From JBKECY01 sp047975025 (GTDB lineage Bacteria > Bacillota > Clostridia > Lachnospirales > Lachnospiraceae): DNA of 28,793 nt. Below are positions 13,800-22,841 of the stretch, piece after piece. A program made the position numbers and the translations under genes. Positions within the stretch are counted from its first letter, which is position 1; each line of letters opens with the position of its first letter. Where the stretch lies: positions 1-28,793 of the forward strand of contig JBKECY010000065.1 in the NCBI GenBank assembly GCA_047975025.1, given 5' to 3'. The notes under the pieces were generated by a model. It worked only from the letters and a program-made list of their open reading frames with translations, was not told the origin of the DNA and ran no database searches.

Positions 13800-14804
13800 T
13801 TACTCTTCCACTAATTTGGCAACTGCCAGTCTCTTGGATTTGGCTTCTACCTGTGTTCTGACAACATCTACAAATACTGCGACAATAATAACAGCACCTA
13901 TAACAATCTGCTGCAGGTCGGAAGATACACCGATAAGGTCACAGCCATTTCTGATAACCGCTATCATAATTGCGCCAATGAAGGTTCCCCATACATTACC
14001 TTTTCCACCTAAGAATGAGGCACCACCGATGATACAGGAAGCAATGGCATCCAAATCACCTTCCAGCGAAGCCAGCGGCACAGCTGAATTCAAGCGTCCC
14101 ATATAGACGATACCTGCCATAGCACAGAAGAAACCAGAGGCTGCATAGCAGAATACCTGTACGCGGTCCGTATTAATTCCGGCTAATCTTGCTGCTTCCT
14201 GATTACCGCCGAAAGAATAGATCTTTCGTCCCAGACCGGTTCTTGTAAGGAAAATATGCATAATGACATACATAACCAGAGTCAGAATAAAGGAAATCGG
14301 AATTCGTCCGCCGATATTCGTTGTTCCCACAAATGTAACACCTTTGGGAAAACCTGAAATAGCGGTAGCTCCTGTAATCAAAAGTGCAAGTCCACGGCAA
14401 ATGTTTTTCATGCCCAATGTGGCAATAAACGGATGCGGCAGATGCAGCTTCGTCAGCAACAAACCATTAATTGATCCTGCAAGGATACCTACTACCAGGC
14501 AGACTACGATCAGAACAAACGCATTGTTGATTCCAAAGTTCTGCATAAAAACACCGGCGGTACAAATCGAGATTGCCAGCAGTGAACCGGCGGACAAATC
14601 GATACCACCCAGCAGGATAACGCACAGCATACCGACTGCCATCAACGCAATAATCGGTGTCTGACGCAAAATATTCATTAAGTTGGATATGGTCACAAAT
14701 CTGCCTTCTGTAATAATTGCCAATGCAATCATAAGCAAAATCAGTGCCAGAAGCGGTCCTAGTTTTCCAATGGCCCGTTTTATCGTTTTTCCAGTATTGT
14801 TCAT
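13800..14804 (-). CDS. RbsC-type ABC sugar permease (transporter 1)
   Basis: A 334-residue polytopic membrane protein of the CUT2 (RbsC) permease family. The first membrane segment lies around residues 15-32, and the family signature GGIDLSAGS is at 66-74. The GNQEAARLAGI loop that contacts the ATPase and the late ASFLGGKGNVWGTFIGA block are both present. Its ATG overlaps the ATPase stop codon (ATGA, 4 nt), with GGGGAGG 9 nt before it, so the two are translationally coupled. It forms the pore for a pentose, hexose or cyclitol; the IolG homologue immediately downstream suggests an inositol. Confidence 0.88.
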   Translation of the reverse strand: MNNTGKTIKRAIGKLGPLLALILLMIALAIITEGRFVTISNLMNILRQTPIIALMAVGMLCVILLGGIDLSAGSLLAISICTAGVFMQNFGINNAFVLIVVCLVVGILAGSINGLLLTKLHLPHPFIATLGMKNICRGLALLITGATAISGFPKGVTFVGTTNIGGRIPISFILTLVMYVIMHIFLTRTGLGRKIYSFGGNQEAARLAGINTDRVQVFCYAASGFFCAMAGIVYMGRLNSAVPLASLEGDLDAIASCIIGGASFLGGKGNVWGTFIGAIMIAVIRNGCDLIGVSSDLQQIVIGAVIIVAVFVDVVRTQVEAKSKRLAVAKLVEE

Positions 14805-16300
14805 GCTAATTTACCTCCCCATGCCGCTTTCATGATAGATTCCTGATTGAAATGTTCTTCTCCGCGTGATATCTCACCCATGATCTTGCCTCGTCTCATT
14901 ACAAGCACCCGATCACTCATGCCCAGGATTTCCGGCAATTCAGAAGATACCATAATTACGCATTTACCCGCTTTACACAGCGCATTCATTACATTGTAGA
15001 CCTCAATTTTAGCAGCGATATCAATACCTCGGGTCGGTTCATCAAAAATGTAGATTTCAGCGTCCGTATTTACCCACTTGGCAATTACCACCTTCTGCTG
15101 GTTTCCTCCCGAGAGCGTACCAACCGGTGTTGCCAGCGACGGAGTCTTAATGGAATAGGTCTCCACATTTTCAACTCCCACCTGCTCATATTTTTTCTGG
15201 TTCAAAAAACCATGCTTTGCATCGTGGTCAATGGTAGCAAGGAATAGATTGTTGGTCACTGAAGCATCCAGAATCAATCCCTCGCCCTTGCGGTCTTCGG
15301 TAACAAATGCAATTCTATGGCGGATTGCATCACCCGGACTTTGGATCTGTACTTCCTTACCTTTAATAAAAATTTTTCCGGCATCTGCCACATCCGCACC
15401 AAAAATCAGGCGCATCGTTTCGGTACGTCCGGCACCAACCAGACCTGCAAATCCAAGGATTTGACCGCCATAGGCATGAAATCCGACATTGCGTACCACT
15501 CCGATACTCTCCAGATTCTCGACGCGCAGAAATTCTTCGCCCTGTGGATATACCTCTTTGGGGAAGAGATCTTCCAGATTTCTTCCGACCATATCGCGAA
15601 TCAGACTTTCGTGCGTCACCTCATCTACTGTATGTGTACTGATATGCTGCCCATCGCGGATAACTGTAATACGGTCACAGATTTCAAATATTTCTTCGAG
15701 TTTATGCGAGATAAATATAATGGCAATTCCTTTTTCACGCAGTATATGGACAGTTTCCATCAGCTGCTTTACTTCCTTCGCCGATAGAGAAGACGTCGGC
15801 TCATCCATAATAATAACTCTCGCTTCAGATAAAATAGATTTACCGATTTCCACCATCTGCTGGATACCGATACCCAATGTGCCGCACAAGGTTCGAGGAT
15901 CTATGTCCTGCCCCAGCTGCTTCATGATTTCTGCAGCTTTCTTGTGCATATATGTATAATCAAGGAAAACACCTTTTTTTTGATAAAAATTAATGAAAAG
16001 ATTGTCCGTAATACTGAGCTCCTGCACTATGTTAAGCTCCTGATAGATACAACCAACGCCATTTTTCTTGGCTATATTAGGATTCGACAGTACAATCGGC
16101 TTACCGTCAATGAAGATTTCGCCTTTTTCAGGTTGATTGACTCCTGTAAACACTTTGATCAGTGTCGATTTACCTGCACCGTTTTCGCCTACCAGACCAT
16201 GTACCTCTCCTGCTTGTACCTGAAAGGACATATCTTTTAGGGCAATGACTCCGGGGAATAGTTTTGTAACATTTTTTAATTCCATTATAATGTCATTCAC
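14801..16300 (-). CDS. RbsA-type duplicated ABC ATPase (transporter 1)
   Basis: A 499-residue cytoplasmic ATPase with two fused nucleotide-binding domains, the normal CUT2 length. Domain 1 (about 1-235) has Walker A GENGAGKST at 38-46 and Walker B IIMDEPTSSLS. Domain 2 (about 250-499) has the degenerate Walker A GLVGAGRTE, the LSGGNQQKVVIAKW signature and FDEPTRGID. This asymmetry is usual for RbsA. The ATG is about 11 nt from AAAGGCGG, a slightly long spacing; a second ATG lies five codons in. It is separated from the binding protein gene by 91 nt containing a strong hairpin. Confidence 0.9.
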   Translation of the reverse strand: MNDIIMELKNVTKLFPGVIALKDMSFQVQAGEVHGLVGENGAGKSTLIKVFTGVNQPEKGEIFIDGKPIVLSNPNIAKKNGVGCIYQELNIVQELSITDNLFINFYQKKGVFLDYTYMHKKAAEIMKQLGQDIDPRTLCGTLGIGIQQMVEIGKSILSEARVIIMDEPTSSLSAKEVKQLMETVHILREKGIAIIFISHKLEEIFEICDRITVIRDGQHISTHTVDEVTHESLIRDMVGRNLEDLFPKEVYPQGEEFLRVENLESIGVVRNVGFHAYGGQILGFAGLVGAGRTETMRLIFGADVADAGKIFIKGKEVQIQSPGDAIRHRIAFVTEDRKGEGLILDASVTNNLFLATIDHDAKHGFLNQKKYEQVGVENVETYSIKTPSLATPVGTLSGGNQQKVVIAKWVNTDAEIYIFDEPTRGIDIAAKIEVYNVMNALCKAGKCVIMVSSELPEILGMSDRVLVMRRGKIMGEISRGEEHFNQESIMKAAWGGKLA

Positions 16301-16328
16301 ATCACAACCGCCTTTCTAGAGTTTTTTC

Positions 16329-16365
16329 AAAATACGTCCTTGAAGCAGTTTCAAGGACGTATTTT
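16329..16365 (-). other. Intercistronic hairpin between binding protein and ATPase genes
   Basis: AAAATACGTCCTTGAA (16329-16344) and TTCAAGGACGTATTTT (16350-16365) are exact 16-bp inverted repeats with a 5-nt loop. On the minus strand no further T run follows the stem. Such a structure after a binding-protein gene commonly stabilises or partly terminates the message, so that the binding protein is made in excess over the membrane parts. Confidence 0.7.
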
Positions 16366-16391
16366 AAAACTATGCTTTTTACAGGTAAACA

Positions 16392-17399
16392 TTATGAGCC
16401 GGCTTTTGCCTCCAAATCAGCTACAAACTCTGCTGCATTGTCTTTTGTGATTACTTCTTGTCCTGAATCAATAACAGCGTCAATGGTTTCTCCATTCATG
16501 ATTTTAATTGCATTTTCAATCGCCAGTACACCCATCTCATAGGGAGACTGTGCCGTTGTGCCAAGAACTTCACCTTCCGCTACCAGTTTTGCAACCGGAA
16601 TCGTTCCGTCAAATCCATATACCTGAGCAGATGAGCCACTTGCTTTAACAGCATTGTATGCTCCGGTTGCCATGGAATCCGCCGTTGTGATCACCAGATC
16701 CACATCCGGATATTTCTGCAGAAGGTTCTCAGTAACACTTAATCCCTTCTCCTCTGTGGAATCAGCCGCCTGTACTTCTAATATCTCTACACCACTCTCT
16801 TCTAAGCCTTGTGTGATTCCAGCTTCTCTGTCATCATGCGTTGCATCTCCCAGTCTGCCTCGAAGGATAATGGCTGTACCGCCTTCTCCAATCTGCTCTC
16901 CGGCCCACAGCGCGCCTTCATAAGCAGCTGACTCATTACCGGTACCGATAAAAGCAACTTTATCAGCCAGTGAAGAATCCGTATCAACAGCGATGACCTT
17001 GATGCCCTCAGAAACTGCCTGCTCCAGTGCAGGAAGAACTGTTTCATCATTCGACGGAGCAATACACAAAACATCTACACCATCGGCAGTCAGTGTCTCA
17101 ATATTTTCAACCTGCTTTGCCACGTCACTCTCAGAATTAGGTGCAATAAAGGTAAGATTCACACCATTTTCCTCTGCTGCTGCCGTCGCCCCCGCCTGCA
17201 TCAAAATCCAGTACTGATCTGCTAACGATTTTACGACGAAGCCTACTTTGATTTCCGTCGTTGTCGTATCATCTGTGCTCTCATCTGTAGCCGCCGCATC
17301 TGTTGCTGACGAATCAGTTGAGCTTCCGCTTGAGCCACAGGCTGCCAGCGAAAAGGACATTGCCAGTACGAGTAAAACTGATAGAACTTTCTTCTTCAT
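16392..17399 (-). CDS. RbsB-type substrate-binding lipoprotein (transporter 1)
   Basis: A 335-residue periplasmic-binding-type lipoprotein. The start is the ATG at 17399, 8 nt after AGGAGG; the TTG at 17405 lies too close to that site. MKKKVLSVLLVLAMSFSLAAC is a lipoprotein signal with cleavage before C21, followed by a Ser/Thr/Asp-rich linker to about residue 50. The mature part is a two-lobed Peripla_BP_4 fold (KVGFVVKSLADQYW, VDVLCIAPSNDE, VIAVDTDSS, VYGFDGT). It captures the sugar or cyclitol outside the membrane for the permease and ATPase genes downstream. It resembles the binding protein of transporter 3 more than that of transporter 2. Confidence 0.88.
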   Translation of the reverse strand: MKKKVLSVLLVLAMSFSLAACGSSGSSTDSSATDAAATDESTDDTTTTEIKVGFVVKSLADQYWILMQAGATAAAEENGVNLTFIAPNSESDVAKQVENIETLTADGVDVLCIAPSNDETVLPALEQAVSEGIKVIAVDTDSSLADKVAFIGTGNESAAYEGALWAGEQIGEGGTAIILRGRLGDATHDDREAGITQGLEESGVEILEVQAADSTEEKGLSVTENLLQKYPDVDLVITTADSMATGAYNAVKASGSSAQVYGFDGTIPVAKLVAEGEVLGTTAQSPYEMGVLAIENAIKIMNGETIDAVIDSGQEVITKDNAAEFVADLEAKAGS

Positions 17400-17474
17400 A
17401 AACAATTCCTCCTAAAAAATTGATTAATAGTGTCCAACGCCGGTACTACAACTCTTAAAAAACCGGCTTTTTAT

Positions 17475-17517
17475 AAAAACGCTTTTCGCATTTCCCGCAA
17501 AACTTCCGCAAAAAGCG
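17475..17517 (-). terminator. Terminator-like hairpin in the leader of transporter operon 1
   Basis: Minus-strand CGCTTTTTGCG (17517-17507) pairs with TGCGAAAAGCG (17490-17480) with two G-U pairs, a 16-nt loop and a following T5 run. It lies 75-120 nt upstream of the binding-protein ATG, in the same orientation, so it would end transcripts before the operon unless bypassed. It may be an attenuator; no known riboswitch fold is recognised. Confidence 0.5.
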
Positions 17518-17893
17518 ATTTTAACCATAATGCCCAGAGAATTCATAGGATATCTGGATAATTTTTATACAAAATTCATTGTGTTCTCGTGCACACCCTG
17601 AGTTTTCATCATTTTTACCTTTTTTGACTCTATTTTTTACATATTTTTGTTATAAAACACCATTTACTATGTGTTCTATTATATGTTTGTGCATTTTATT
17701 GTGCACTATAATTCTTGCTGTTTCATCTTTTACTTACAAAATACACAATTCGTGTGTTTTGACCGATTCTTCAAGCGTCTTTCACAAATTGCTTCTTGTA
17801 TACATTACATTTTTTATAAAAACGTTACAATCTTGCTGTTTTTTATCAAAAAAAAGCACATTTTTATCAATAAGCTTCTTTTCTGGTTATAGC

Positions 17894-17941
17894 AAAAAGC
17901 AGCCTGAACTTTGGAAATATCAAAGTTCAGGCTGCTTTTTT
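17894..17941. terminator. Strong bidirectional terminator after the AraC gene at 17953
   Basis: A 20-bp exact inverted repeat: AAAAAGCAGCCTGAACTTTG at 17894-17913 and its complement at 17921-17940, with a 7-nt loop. T runs are present for both directions. It lies 12 nt past the AraC stop codon and isolates it from transporter operon 1. Confidence 0.9.
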
Positions 17942-17952
17942 GCCTTACTGCT

Positions 17953-18825
17953 CTATTTACTTTCTAGCTGCGTATAGGTTCTGCGATAGGTTCTGGGTGA
18001 AAGTCCCACATACTTTGTAAACTGAATATTGAAATTATTGGGGTTATTAAAGCCAACGGAAGAAGCAATATCCGTAATGCTTCGATTTGTAGTAATCAGT
18101 ATCGTCTGCGCCTCGCCGATACGGCGCCGGAGTACATACTGCATAGGCGAATACCCCATCTCTTTTTTAAATAAGTGTGACAAATAGTAAAAATTGATTC
18201 TGAACTCGTCTCCAATAGACTGCAGTGACAAATCTTCCATATAATGCGAATCGATATATTTACGAATCCGCATTCCCAGTGTCGAATCCTCAGTTACAGT
18301 GCTTTTTTCCACTGTCGCTTTCTCTTTGATCAGCTTAAGTGTCAGGCTTAGAACCGACATCATCAGATGGTGACAGGTCTCCTCAACATCTTTGCCATTT
18401 GATACCAGCAGATCAAATATGGAGCGCAGCGTCACATTGAATGTCTCAAAATACTCCGCCGCGGATATAATAGGAGAAACATCCTGTGGAATCAGATGAT
18501 TCTCCGGCAGCCCCTCCAGATGGATCTGGTCAATGGCCAGTGCATAACTGCAAATCGTATCGTCCTCTTTTAGTACCTCGTCATGCAAGGTTCCGCTGTT
18601 GCAGATGACAATATCACCTTTTTTTAGATTGTAGTACTGATTCTCAATGATATATTCCCCCGAACCGCTTCTGACAAAAAGCAGCTCAAAGATGTCATCG
18701 TGCTTATGAAGTATACGTGTGTGATGTGCATAATCCAAATGTATATTACTGGCTGATAGCAGCCGCGGTGTCGTGTTCTCCATGAATTGACTCTGGAAGT
18801 TCCTTTTTACAAAACATTGTATCAT
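17953..18825 (-). CDS. AraC family regulator with N-terminal cupin domain
   Basis: A 290-residue regulator. The start is the ATG at 18825, 6 nt after GGAGG. From there the protein aligns without gaps with the N-terminus of the AraC protein at 22966 (PRLLSASNIH / PTLLTASNIN, then RILHKHDD / RILHNHDD), supporting both choices. The N-terminal half is an AraC-type cupin that binds a small ligand. The last 100 residues form two helix-turn-helix motifs (LQSIGDEFRINFYYLSHLFK, then ITDIASSVGFNNPNNFNIQF) that bind direct repeats. It lies 98 nt downstream of permease 2 on the same strand and also has its own -10, so it may be both co-transcribed and independent. Likely targets are transporter operons 1 and/or 2. 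Confidence 0.85.
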   Translation of the reverse strand: MIQCFVKRNFQSQFMENTTPRLLSASNIHLDYAHHTRILHKHDDIFELLFVRSGSGEYIIENQYYNLKKGDIVICNSGTLHDEVLKEDDTICSYALAIDQIHLEGLPENHLIPQDVSPIISAAEYFETFNVTLRSIFDLLVSNGKDVEETCHHLMMSVLSLTLKLIKEKATVEKSTVTEDSTLGMRIRKYIDSHYMEDLSLQSIGDEFRINFYYLSHLFKKEMGYSPMQYVLRRRIGEAQTILITTNRSITDIASSVGFNNPNNFNIQFTKYVGLSPRTYRRTYTQLESK

Positions 18826-18859
18826 GACGTACCTCCGATTAAGGCTAATTAATACTTTC

Positions 18860-18881
18860 AAATACTTGTATTTAAATTATA
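18860..18881 (-). promoter_or_regulatory. Promoter and possible autoregulatory palindrome of the AraC gene
   Basis: Minus-strand TATAAT (18881-18876) is followed at once by a palindrome, AAATACTTGTATTT (18860-18873, 6-bp arms), at the expected transcription start. The -35 is weak. The site is suited to repression of the regulator gene. Confidence 0.45.
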
Positions 18882-18923
18882 CCATAAAAGGAGTCTGGTT
18901 TCACGAACTCATTTTGCATAAGC

Positions 18924-19880
18924 TCATGATTTTTTATGATTCTTTTTTTCATCCGCAATAACAGCAATAACTATAATCACACCTTTTACAACCTCCTGCC
19001 AATACGAGGACACATTCATTAGATTAAGTCCCGTATTGATAACACCTATAATCAAGGCTCCAATCAGTGCGCCGAAGACAGTTCCCACACCGCCGGACAT
19101 GCTGGTACCGCCGATTACACTGCCGGCAATCGCATCCAGCTCATAGCCCTCCGCAGCTCCGGGCTGTCCTGAGGCTACACGTGCTGCCAGTATAACACCC
19201 GCCAGGCCACAGCAAAAGCCGCAGTAGGTATAAATCAAAATCTTATATTTTCGGATATTAACACCAGAAATAACCGCTGCCTTCTCATTGCCGCCTATCG
19301 CTCTTGTGTATTTTCCGAACTTCATATGATCCAGCAGCAGCCAGCTGATTATAGTCATCAGAATCAGAAAGAAGATCGGTGTCGGAATCCCCAATACGGT
19401 ACCGCTTCCCCACCAGGTAAATCCTGATGTCAGCCGTGAGATTGGCTTGCCATTCGTCAGAATCAACGCAATGCCCCTGACGATCGTCGTCATGCCCAGC
19501 GTAGTGATAAACGGTGCAATTCCAGTAAAAGAAATAATAACGCCATTGATCAGACCAATCAGACAGCCAATCAGAATTCCACCCAGAATCGCTACAAGTG
19601 CCGGCAGGGCAAACTTCTGGTTCAATAACGCCGCAATGACTCCGGCAAGCGCCATATAGGAGCCGAGCCCCAGGTCAATTCCTGTTGTAATGATAATATT
19701 GGTTACTCCGTATCCGATGATGGCATATACGGATATTTGCTTAAGTATATTCACAAAGTTTCTTGCTTTAAAGAATTGTGGTGAGAGAATTGACAAAACC
19801 ACTACCATCGCCAGAAGTACAAATACCATTCCGTATTTATCCAGCAAGTCTTTGCCTATCTCTTTTCTTGCTCTGTTCAT
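18924..19880 (-). CDS. RbsC-type ABC sugar permease (transporter 2)
   Basis: A 318-residue CUT2 permease. The first membrane span is near residues 17-33, and the family signature TGIDLGLGS is at 66-74, with Thr-Gly in place of the more common Gly-Gly. The GGNEKAAVISGVNI loop and the SMSGGVGTVFGALIGALIIG block are conserved. AGGAGG lies 9 nt before the ATG. It is 57 nt downstream of the ATPase gene and ends the transporter set before the AraC regulator. The C-terminus ends in lysine/histidine-rich residues, as expected for a cytoplasmic tail. Confidence 0.87.
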   Translation of the reverse strand: MNRARKEIGKDLLDKYGMVFVLLAMVVVLSILSPQFFKARNFVNILKQISVYAIIGYGVTNIIITTGIDLGLGSYMALAGVIAALLNQKFALPALVAILGGILIGCLIGLINGVIISFTGIAPFITTLGMTTIVRGIALILTNGKPISRLTSGFTWWGSGTVLGIPTPIFFLILMTIISWLLLDHMKFGKYTRAIGGNEKAAVISGVNIRKYKILIYTYCGFCCGLAGVILAARVASGQPGAAEGYELDAIAGSVIGGTSMSGGVGTVFGALIGALIIGVINTGLNLMNVSSYWQEVVKGVIIVIAVIADEKKNHKKS

Positions 19881-19937
19881 GAATCGTTCCCTCCTAAAAT
19901 GTGCGGATTTCTGTCCTCCGCTTCTGCATGTCTGCTG

Positions 19938-21449
19938 TCAGTTCCGGTTGGTCTCGCCTGAAGCGAACGCCAGTATTTTCTCCTGCGAGACTTCCGCACT
20001 ATCCAGCACTCCCGCTAACTCTCCTTCATGCATAACGATTACGCGGTCACTCATTCCTATGATTTCAGGCAATTCCGAGGAGATCATAATGATTGCTTTG
20101 CCCTCTTTGGCCAGTTCGACCATGAGCCGGTAGATTTCGGATTTGGCTCCGATATCAATTCCGCGTGTTGGTTCATCAAGTATTAATACATCCGGATCTG
20201 TCAGCATCCAGCGGGCCAGCAAAAGTTTTTGCTGATTTCCGCCGCTTAAGAGCTCCGTTCTTTGATTTACGGAAGGTGTCTTGATTCCGAATTTTTCCAC
20301 TTCATTTTCACACGTGCTTTTGATTTTTCTGTCATCGAGCAGGGGGCCTTTCTTAAAGTCATCCACACTTGCCATGACGATATTTTCCAGACAGGTAAGA
20401 CACAGGTACAGTCCCGTCTCCTTGCGGTCCTCTGTCAAAAACGCCATTTTGTGTTGTATTGCATCTTTCGGAGAGTTGATTGCAACCGGCCTGCCTCTTA
20501 AGTAGACCTCTCCCGTCTCTTTTTTGGTGGCTCCGAAAAGAGACATCATAAGCTCAGAGCGGCCAGCGCCCATTAAGCCTGCTAATCCAAGTATTTCTCC
20601 CGAGCGCACGCTAAGGCTGATGTTATTGAATTCGCCTTTGCGTGTGAAATTCTTGATTTCGAGTACAACATCTCCAATCTCGGCTTGCTCCTTTTGAAAA
20701 ATGTTCTCGAGCGAGCGCCCTACCATAAGCTCAATCAGCGTCTCTTTGTTCAGCTGCGCGGCCGGTTTGCGCGCGATGAACTTACCATCGCGCAGAACCG
20801 TAACATCGTCCGCAATTTGAAACACTTCATCCATCTTATGGGTTATATAAATGATGGATACCCCCTTTTCCTTCAAGCATCGGATAATCTTAAATAAGTG
20901 CGCCACCTCTTTTTCCGTAATCGCCGAGGTCGGTTCATCCATGATGACCAGTGAGGCATCATACGACACAGCTTTGGCAATTTCTACCATTTGAGTCTGT
21001 CCTGTACTTAATGTCTTCATTTTCTGGTGGGGCTCGATGTTTTGAATTTCCAGATTACTGAGGATTTTTCTGGTTTTTTCAGCAATCTTTTTATCCCGGA
21101 CAAACAGCCCTCTCATCTCTTCCCGTCCCAAAAATATATTCTCTGCGACCGTCATTTCAGGTATAGGAGAAAGTTCCTGATGAATCATTGCTATGCCAGC
21201 CATCAAGGCGTCATTAGGGCAATTGATTTTCAGCGTTTTCCCTTTAAATACTACGGTTCCTTCTTGTGGCTGATTGATTCCTATGAGTATTTTCATCAGT
21301 GTGGATTTTCCTGCGCCGTTTTCACCCATCAGCGCATGTACCGTACCTTTTCTGATATGCAGATCGACCTCATCCAAGGCCAGGACTCCGGGGAATCGCA
21401 TGGTTGCCTTGTTGACACTAAGTATATATTCCGTATTAGAATTTCCCAT
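19938..21449 (-). CDS. RbsA-type duplicated ABC ATPase (transporter 2)
   Basis: A 503-residue ATPase. The start is placed at the ATG at 21449, which has AAGGCGG 6 nt before it; the ATG at 21527 would overlap the end of the binding-protein gene and add 26 atypical residues. Domain 1 has Walker A GENGAGKST at 42-50, LSTGQTQMVEIAKA as signature and MDEPTSAITEKE. Domain 2 has GLMGAGRSELM, LSGGNQQKLLLARW and LDEPTRGID. Both domains are full length. It follows the binding protein by 43 nt and precedes the permease by 57 nt. Confidence 0.9.
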   Translation of the reverse strand: MGNSNTEYILSVNKATMRFPGVLALDEVDLHIRKGTVHALMGENGAGKSTLMKILIGINQPQEGTVVFKGKTLKINCPNDALMAGIAMIHQELSPIPEMTVAENIFLGREEMRGLFVRDKKIAEKTRKILSNLEIQNIEPHQKMKTLSTGQTQMVEIAKAVSYDASLVIMDEPTSAITEKEVAHLFKIIRCLKEKGVSIIYITHKMDEVFQIADDVTVLRDGKFIARKPAAQLNKETLIELMVGRSLENIFQKEQAEIGDVVLEIKNFTRKGEFNNISLSVRSGEILGLAGLMGAGRSELMMSLFGATKKETGEVYLRGRPVAINSPKDAIQHKMAFLTEDRKETGLYLCLTCLENIVMASVDDFKKGPLLDDRKIKSTCENEVEKFGIKTPSVNQRTELLSGGNQQKLLLARWMLTDPDVLILDEPTRGIDIGAKSEIYRLMVELAKEGKAIIMISSELPEIIGMSDRVIVMHEGELAGVLDSAEVSQEKILAFASGETNRN

Positions 21450-21492
21450 ATTTTCCGCCTTTCCAGCATTTGGTGCAGTCTGCCGTATTACT

Positions 21493-22503
21493 CTATTCCC
21501 AAAGTGCCAGATATTCGTCTGCTTCATCCGGCGTAATCAGCATGTAGGGAATCAGATTCTCAGCCTGCACATCTTCCGTCTCACCTTTCGCTCCGGCCAT
21601 AGCGGCATCCATCGAACCTTCTGCCTGTCCAATGGCATCCTGGAATACATCGCCTGTTGATTTTCCGCTTTTTAGATATTCAAGTCCGTCCGGTGTACCA
21701 TCGATACCACCGACCTGTACGTCTTTTCCTACTCCATATTCAATTCCTGCGCTGTCCATTGCCAGGCAGGCACCTATCATGATTTCATCACATTCACCAA
21801 TCACAATATCGAATTCCTGACCGGACTGAATAAAATCTTCCATCACAGAAATCGCTTCTGCCCGCTGCCAGTCACAGGTCTGCTTGTACACGATTTCCAT
21901 ATCTGGATACTGTGCGATTGCTTCTTCAATTCCCTCTGTCCGAAGAACAGCCGCCTCATGCGTCAGTGTACCCTCTAATACAACCACCTTGCCTTTATAA
22001 TCATTTTGCTCTGCCATATATTCTGCAATTAAGGTACCTGAGAGTTTGGAGTCACCGCCTACGTATGAGAGCGCATCGTCCTGATTGGCAAACGGGCGGT
22101 TGACGGATACCACAGGAATTCCCGCTTCTTTGCATGCATCTGTAATCGGCGCCGAGCTCTCCGTTTCCACAGGATTTACTACAATTGCATCTACCTCCGA
22201 TGCAATAAATTCTTCTATTTGTCCCAGCTGGATACTACTGTCATTTTGTGCATCTACAAATTTGAACTCGAATTCATCGGAATTCTCTTTGGCGTACGCC
22301 TCCATGCCGTCTACCATATAAGACAGCCATTGATCATCATAGGTAGCGATTGCCATACCGATTACATATTTCTCACCGGATCCGCTGTCCGCAGTCTGTG
22401 CACTGTCATCAGCAGAGCTGCTGCTCTGTGTATCCGCACAGCCTGCAAGTGTAGCTGCTATCACACCAAGTGCCAGTAGCATTGCTATTACTTTCTTCTT
22501 CAT
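21493..22503 (-). CDS. Inositol/sugar-binding lipoprotein (transporter 2)
   Basis: A 336-residue binding lipoprotein. The start is the ATG at 22503, after AGGAGG with 7-nt spacing. MKKKVIAMLLALGVIAATLAGC is a lipoprotein signal cleaved before C22. The mature protein is of the Peripla_BP_4 class. The pattern VNPVETESSAPITDACKEAG, IPVVSVNRPF, YVGGD, a CDWQRAEA block, ECDEIMIGA and GGIDGTPDGL recalls the IbpA/IatA-like group that includes myo-inositol-binding proteins. A galactose- or xylose-like ligand is the alternative. First gene of transporter operon 2, divergent from the AraC gene at 22966. Confidence 0.82.
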   Translation of the reverse strand: MKKKVIAMLLALGVIAATLAGCADTQSSSSADDSAQTADSGSGEKYVIGMAIATYDDQWLSYMVDGMEAYAKENSDEFEFKFVDAQNDSSIQLGQIEEFIASEVDAIVVNPVETESSAPITDACKEAGIPVVSVNRPFANQDDALSYVGGDSKLSGTLIAEYMAEQNDYKGKVVVLEGTLTHEAAVLRTEGIEEAIAQYPDMEIVYKQTCDWQRAEAISVMEDFIQSGQEFDIVIGECDEIMIGACLAMDSAGIEYGVGKDVQVGGIDGTPDGLEYLKSGKSTGDVFQDAIGQAEGSMDAAMAGAKGETEDVQAENLIPYMLITPDEADEYLALWE

Positions 22504-22563
22504 GTTTCGTCCTCCTAACCTTCCTACGGTTACATTGCTCATTTGTTATCTGCGCATTGTTCT

Positions 22564-22591
22564 TGTATCGACACAACAATAGTATATAATA
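22564..22591 (-). promoter_or_regulatory. Promoter -10 and near-palindromic operator of transporter operon 2
   Basis: Minus-strand TATTATATACT (22591-22581) offers overlapping -10 hexamers. About 6 nt downstream lies TGTGTCGATACA (22575-22564), a 12-bp near-palindrome of the form TGTrTCGAyACA. The same element in the same position occurs before the URO-D gene. A repressor bound here would cover the transcription start. No good -35 is seen. Confidence 0.5.
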
Positions 22592-22809
22592 GATAGGGTC
22601 ATGCCGCTTTTACATTCCTGTTGTTTATTTCTAGTATTTATCGGTTTTTGATGTGTATTTTATCGATATTTTGCTCTTTTACTTTTTCATATATGGATAT
22701 AACGCATTATTTATATTCATATTATTTAATATTCTTATACATTATATACATATTCGTTTTATGGTCTGTGATTCGGTTTTTTTCACAATCCTGCTCTTTG
22801 ACAGGTGTT

Positions 22810-22841
22810 TTTTTGTGCTTTACAGCTCCTTTTTGTGCTTT
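22810..22841 (+). promoter_or_regulatory. AraC-type direct-repeat binding site
   Basis: TTTTTGTGCTTT occurs twice, at 22810-22821 and 22830-22841, with a period of exactly 20 bp, about two helical turns. This is the arrangement AraC family dimers bind. The downstream repeat ends about 46 bp before the -10 (22888-22893) of the adjacent AraC gene, an activator position, so autoactivation or control of the divergent operon is suggested. Confidence 0.55.

Larger units (their letters stand above)
17400..17952. other. Gene-free region between transporter 1 and the AraC gene
   Basis: A 553-nt intergenic stretch. It holds the leader and upstream region of transporter operon 1, an AT-rich part (about 17560-17890), and the terminator of the AraC gene. 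The AT-rich part contains several GTGTTCT/GTGCAC words, among them an imperfect palindrome GTGTTCTCGTGCACAC at 17581-17596 that could be regulatory. A small hydrophobic open frame here (17579-17977) lacks a ribosome binding site and overlaps the terminator, so it is not called. A second small hairpin with arms GCCGGT (17439-17444) and ACCGGC (17462-17467) lies near the binding-protein start. Confidence 0.6.

Noticed and set aside
17579..17977. Plus-strand hydrophobic open frame of 132 codons
   Set aside because: It lies in an AT-rich intergenic tract, has no ribosome binding site, and runs through the terminator hairpin of the AraC gene.
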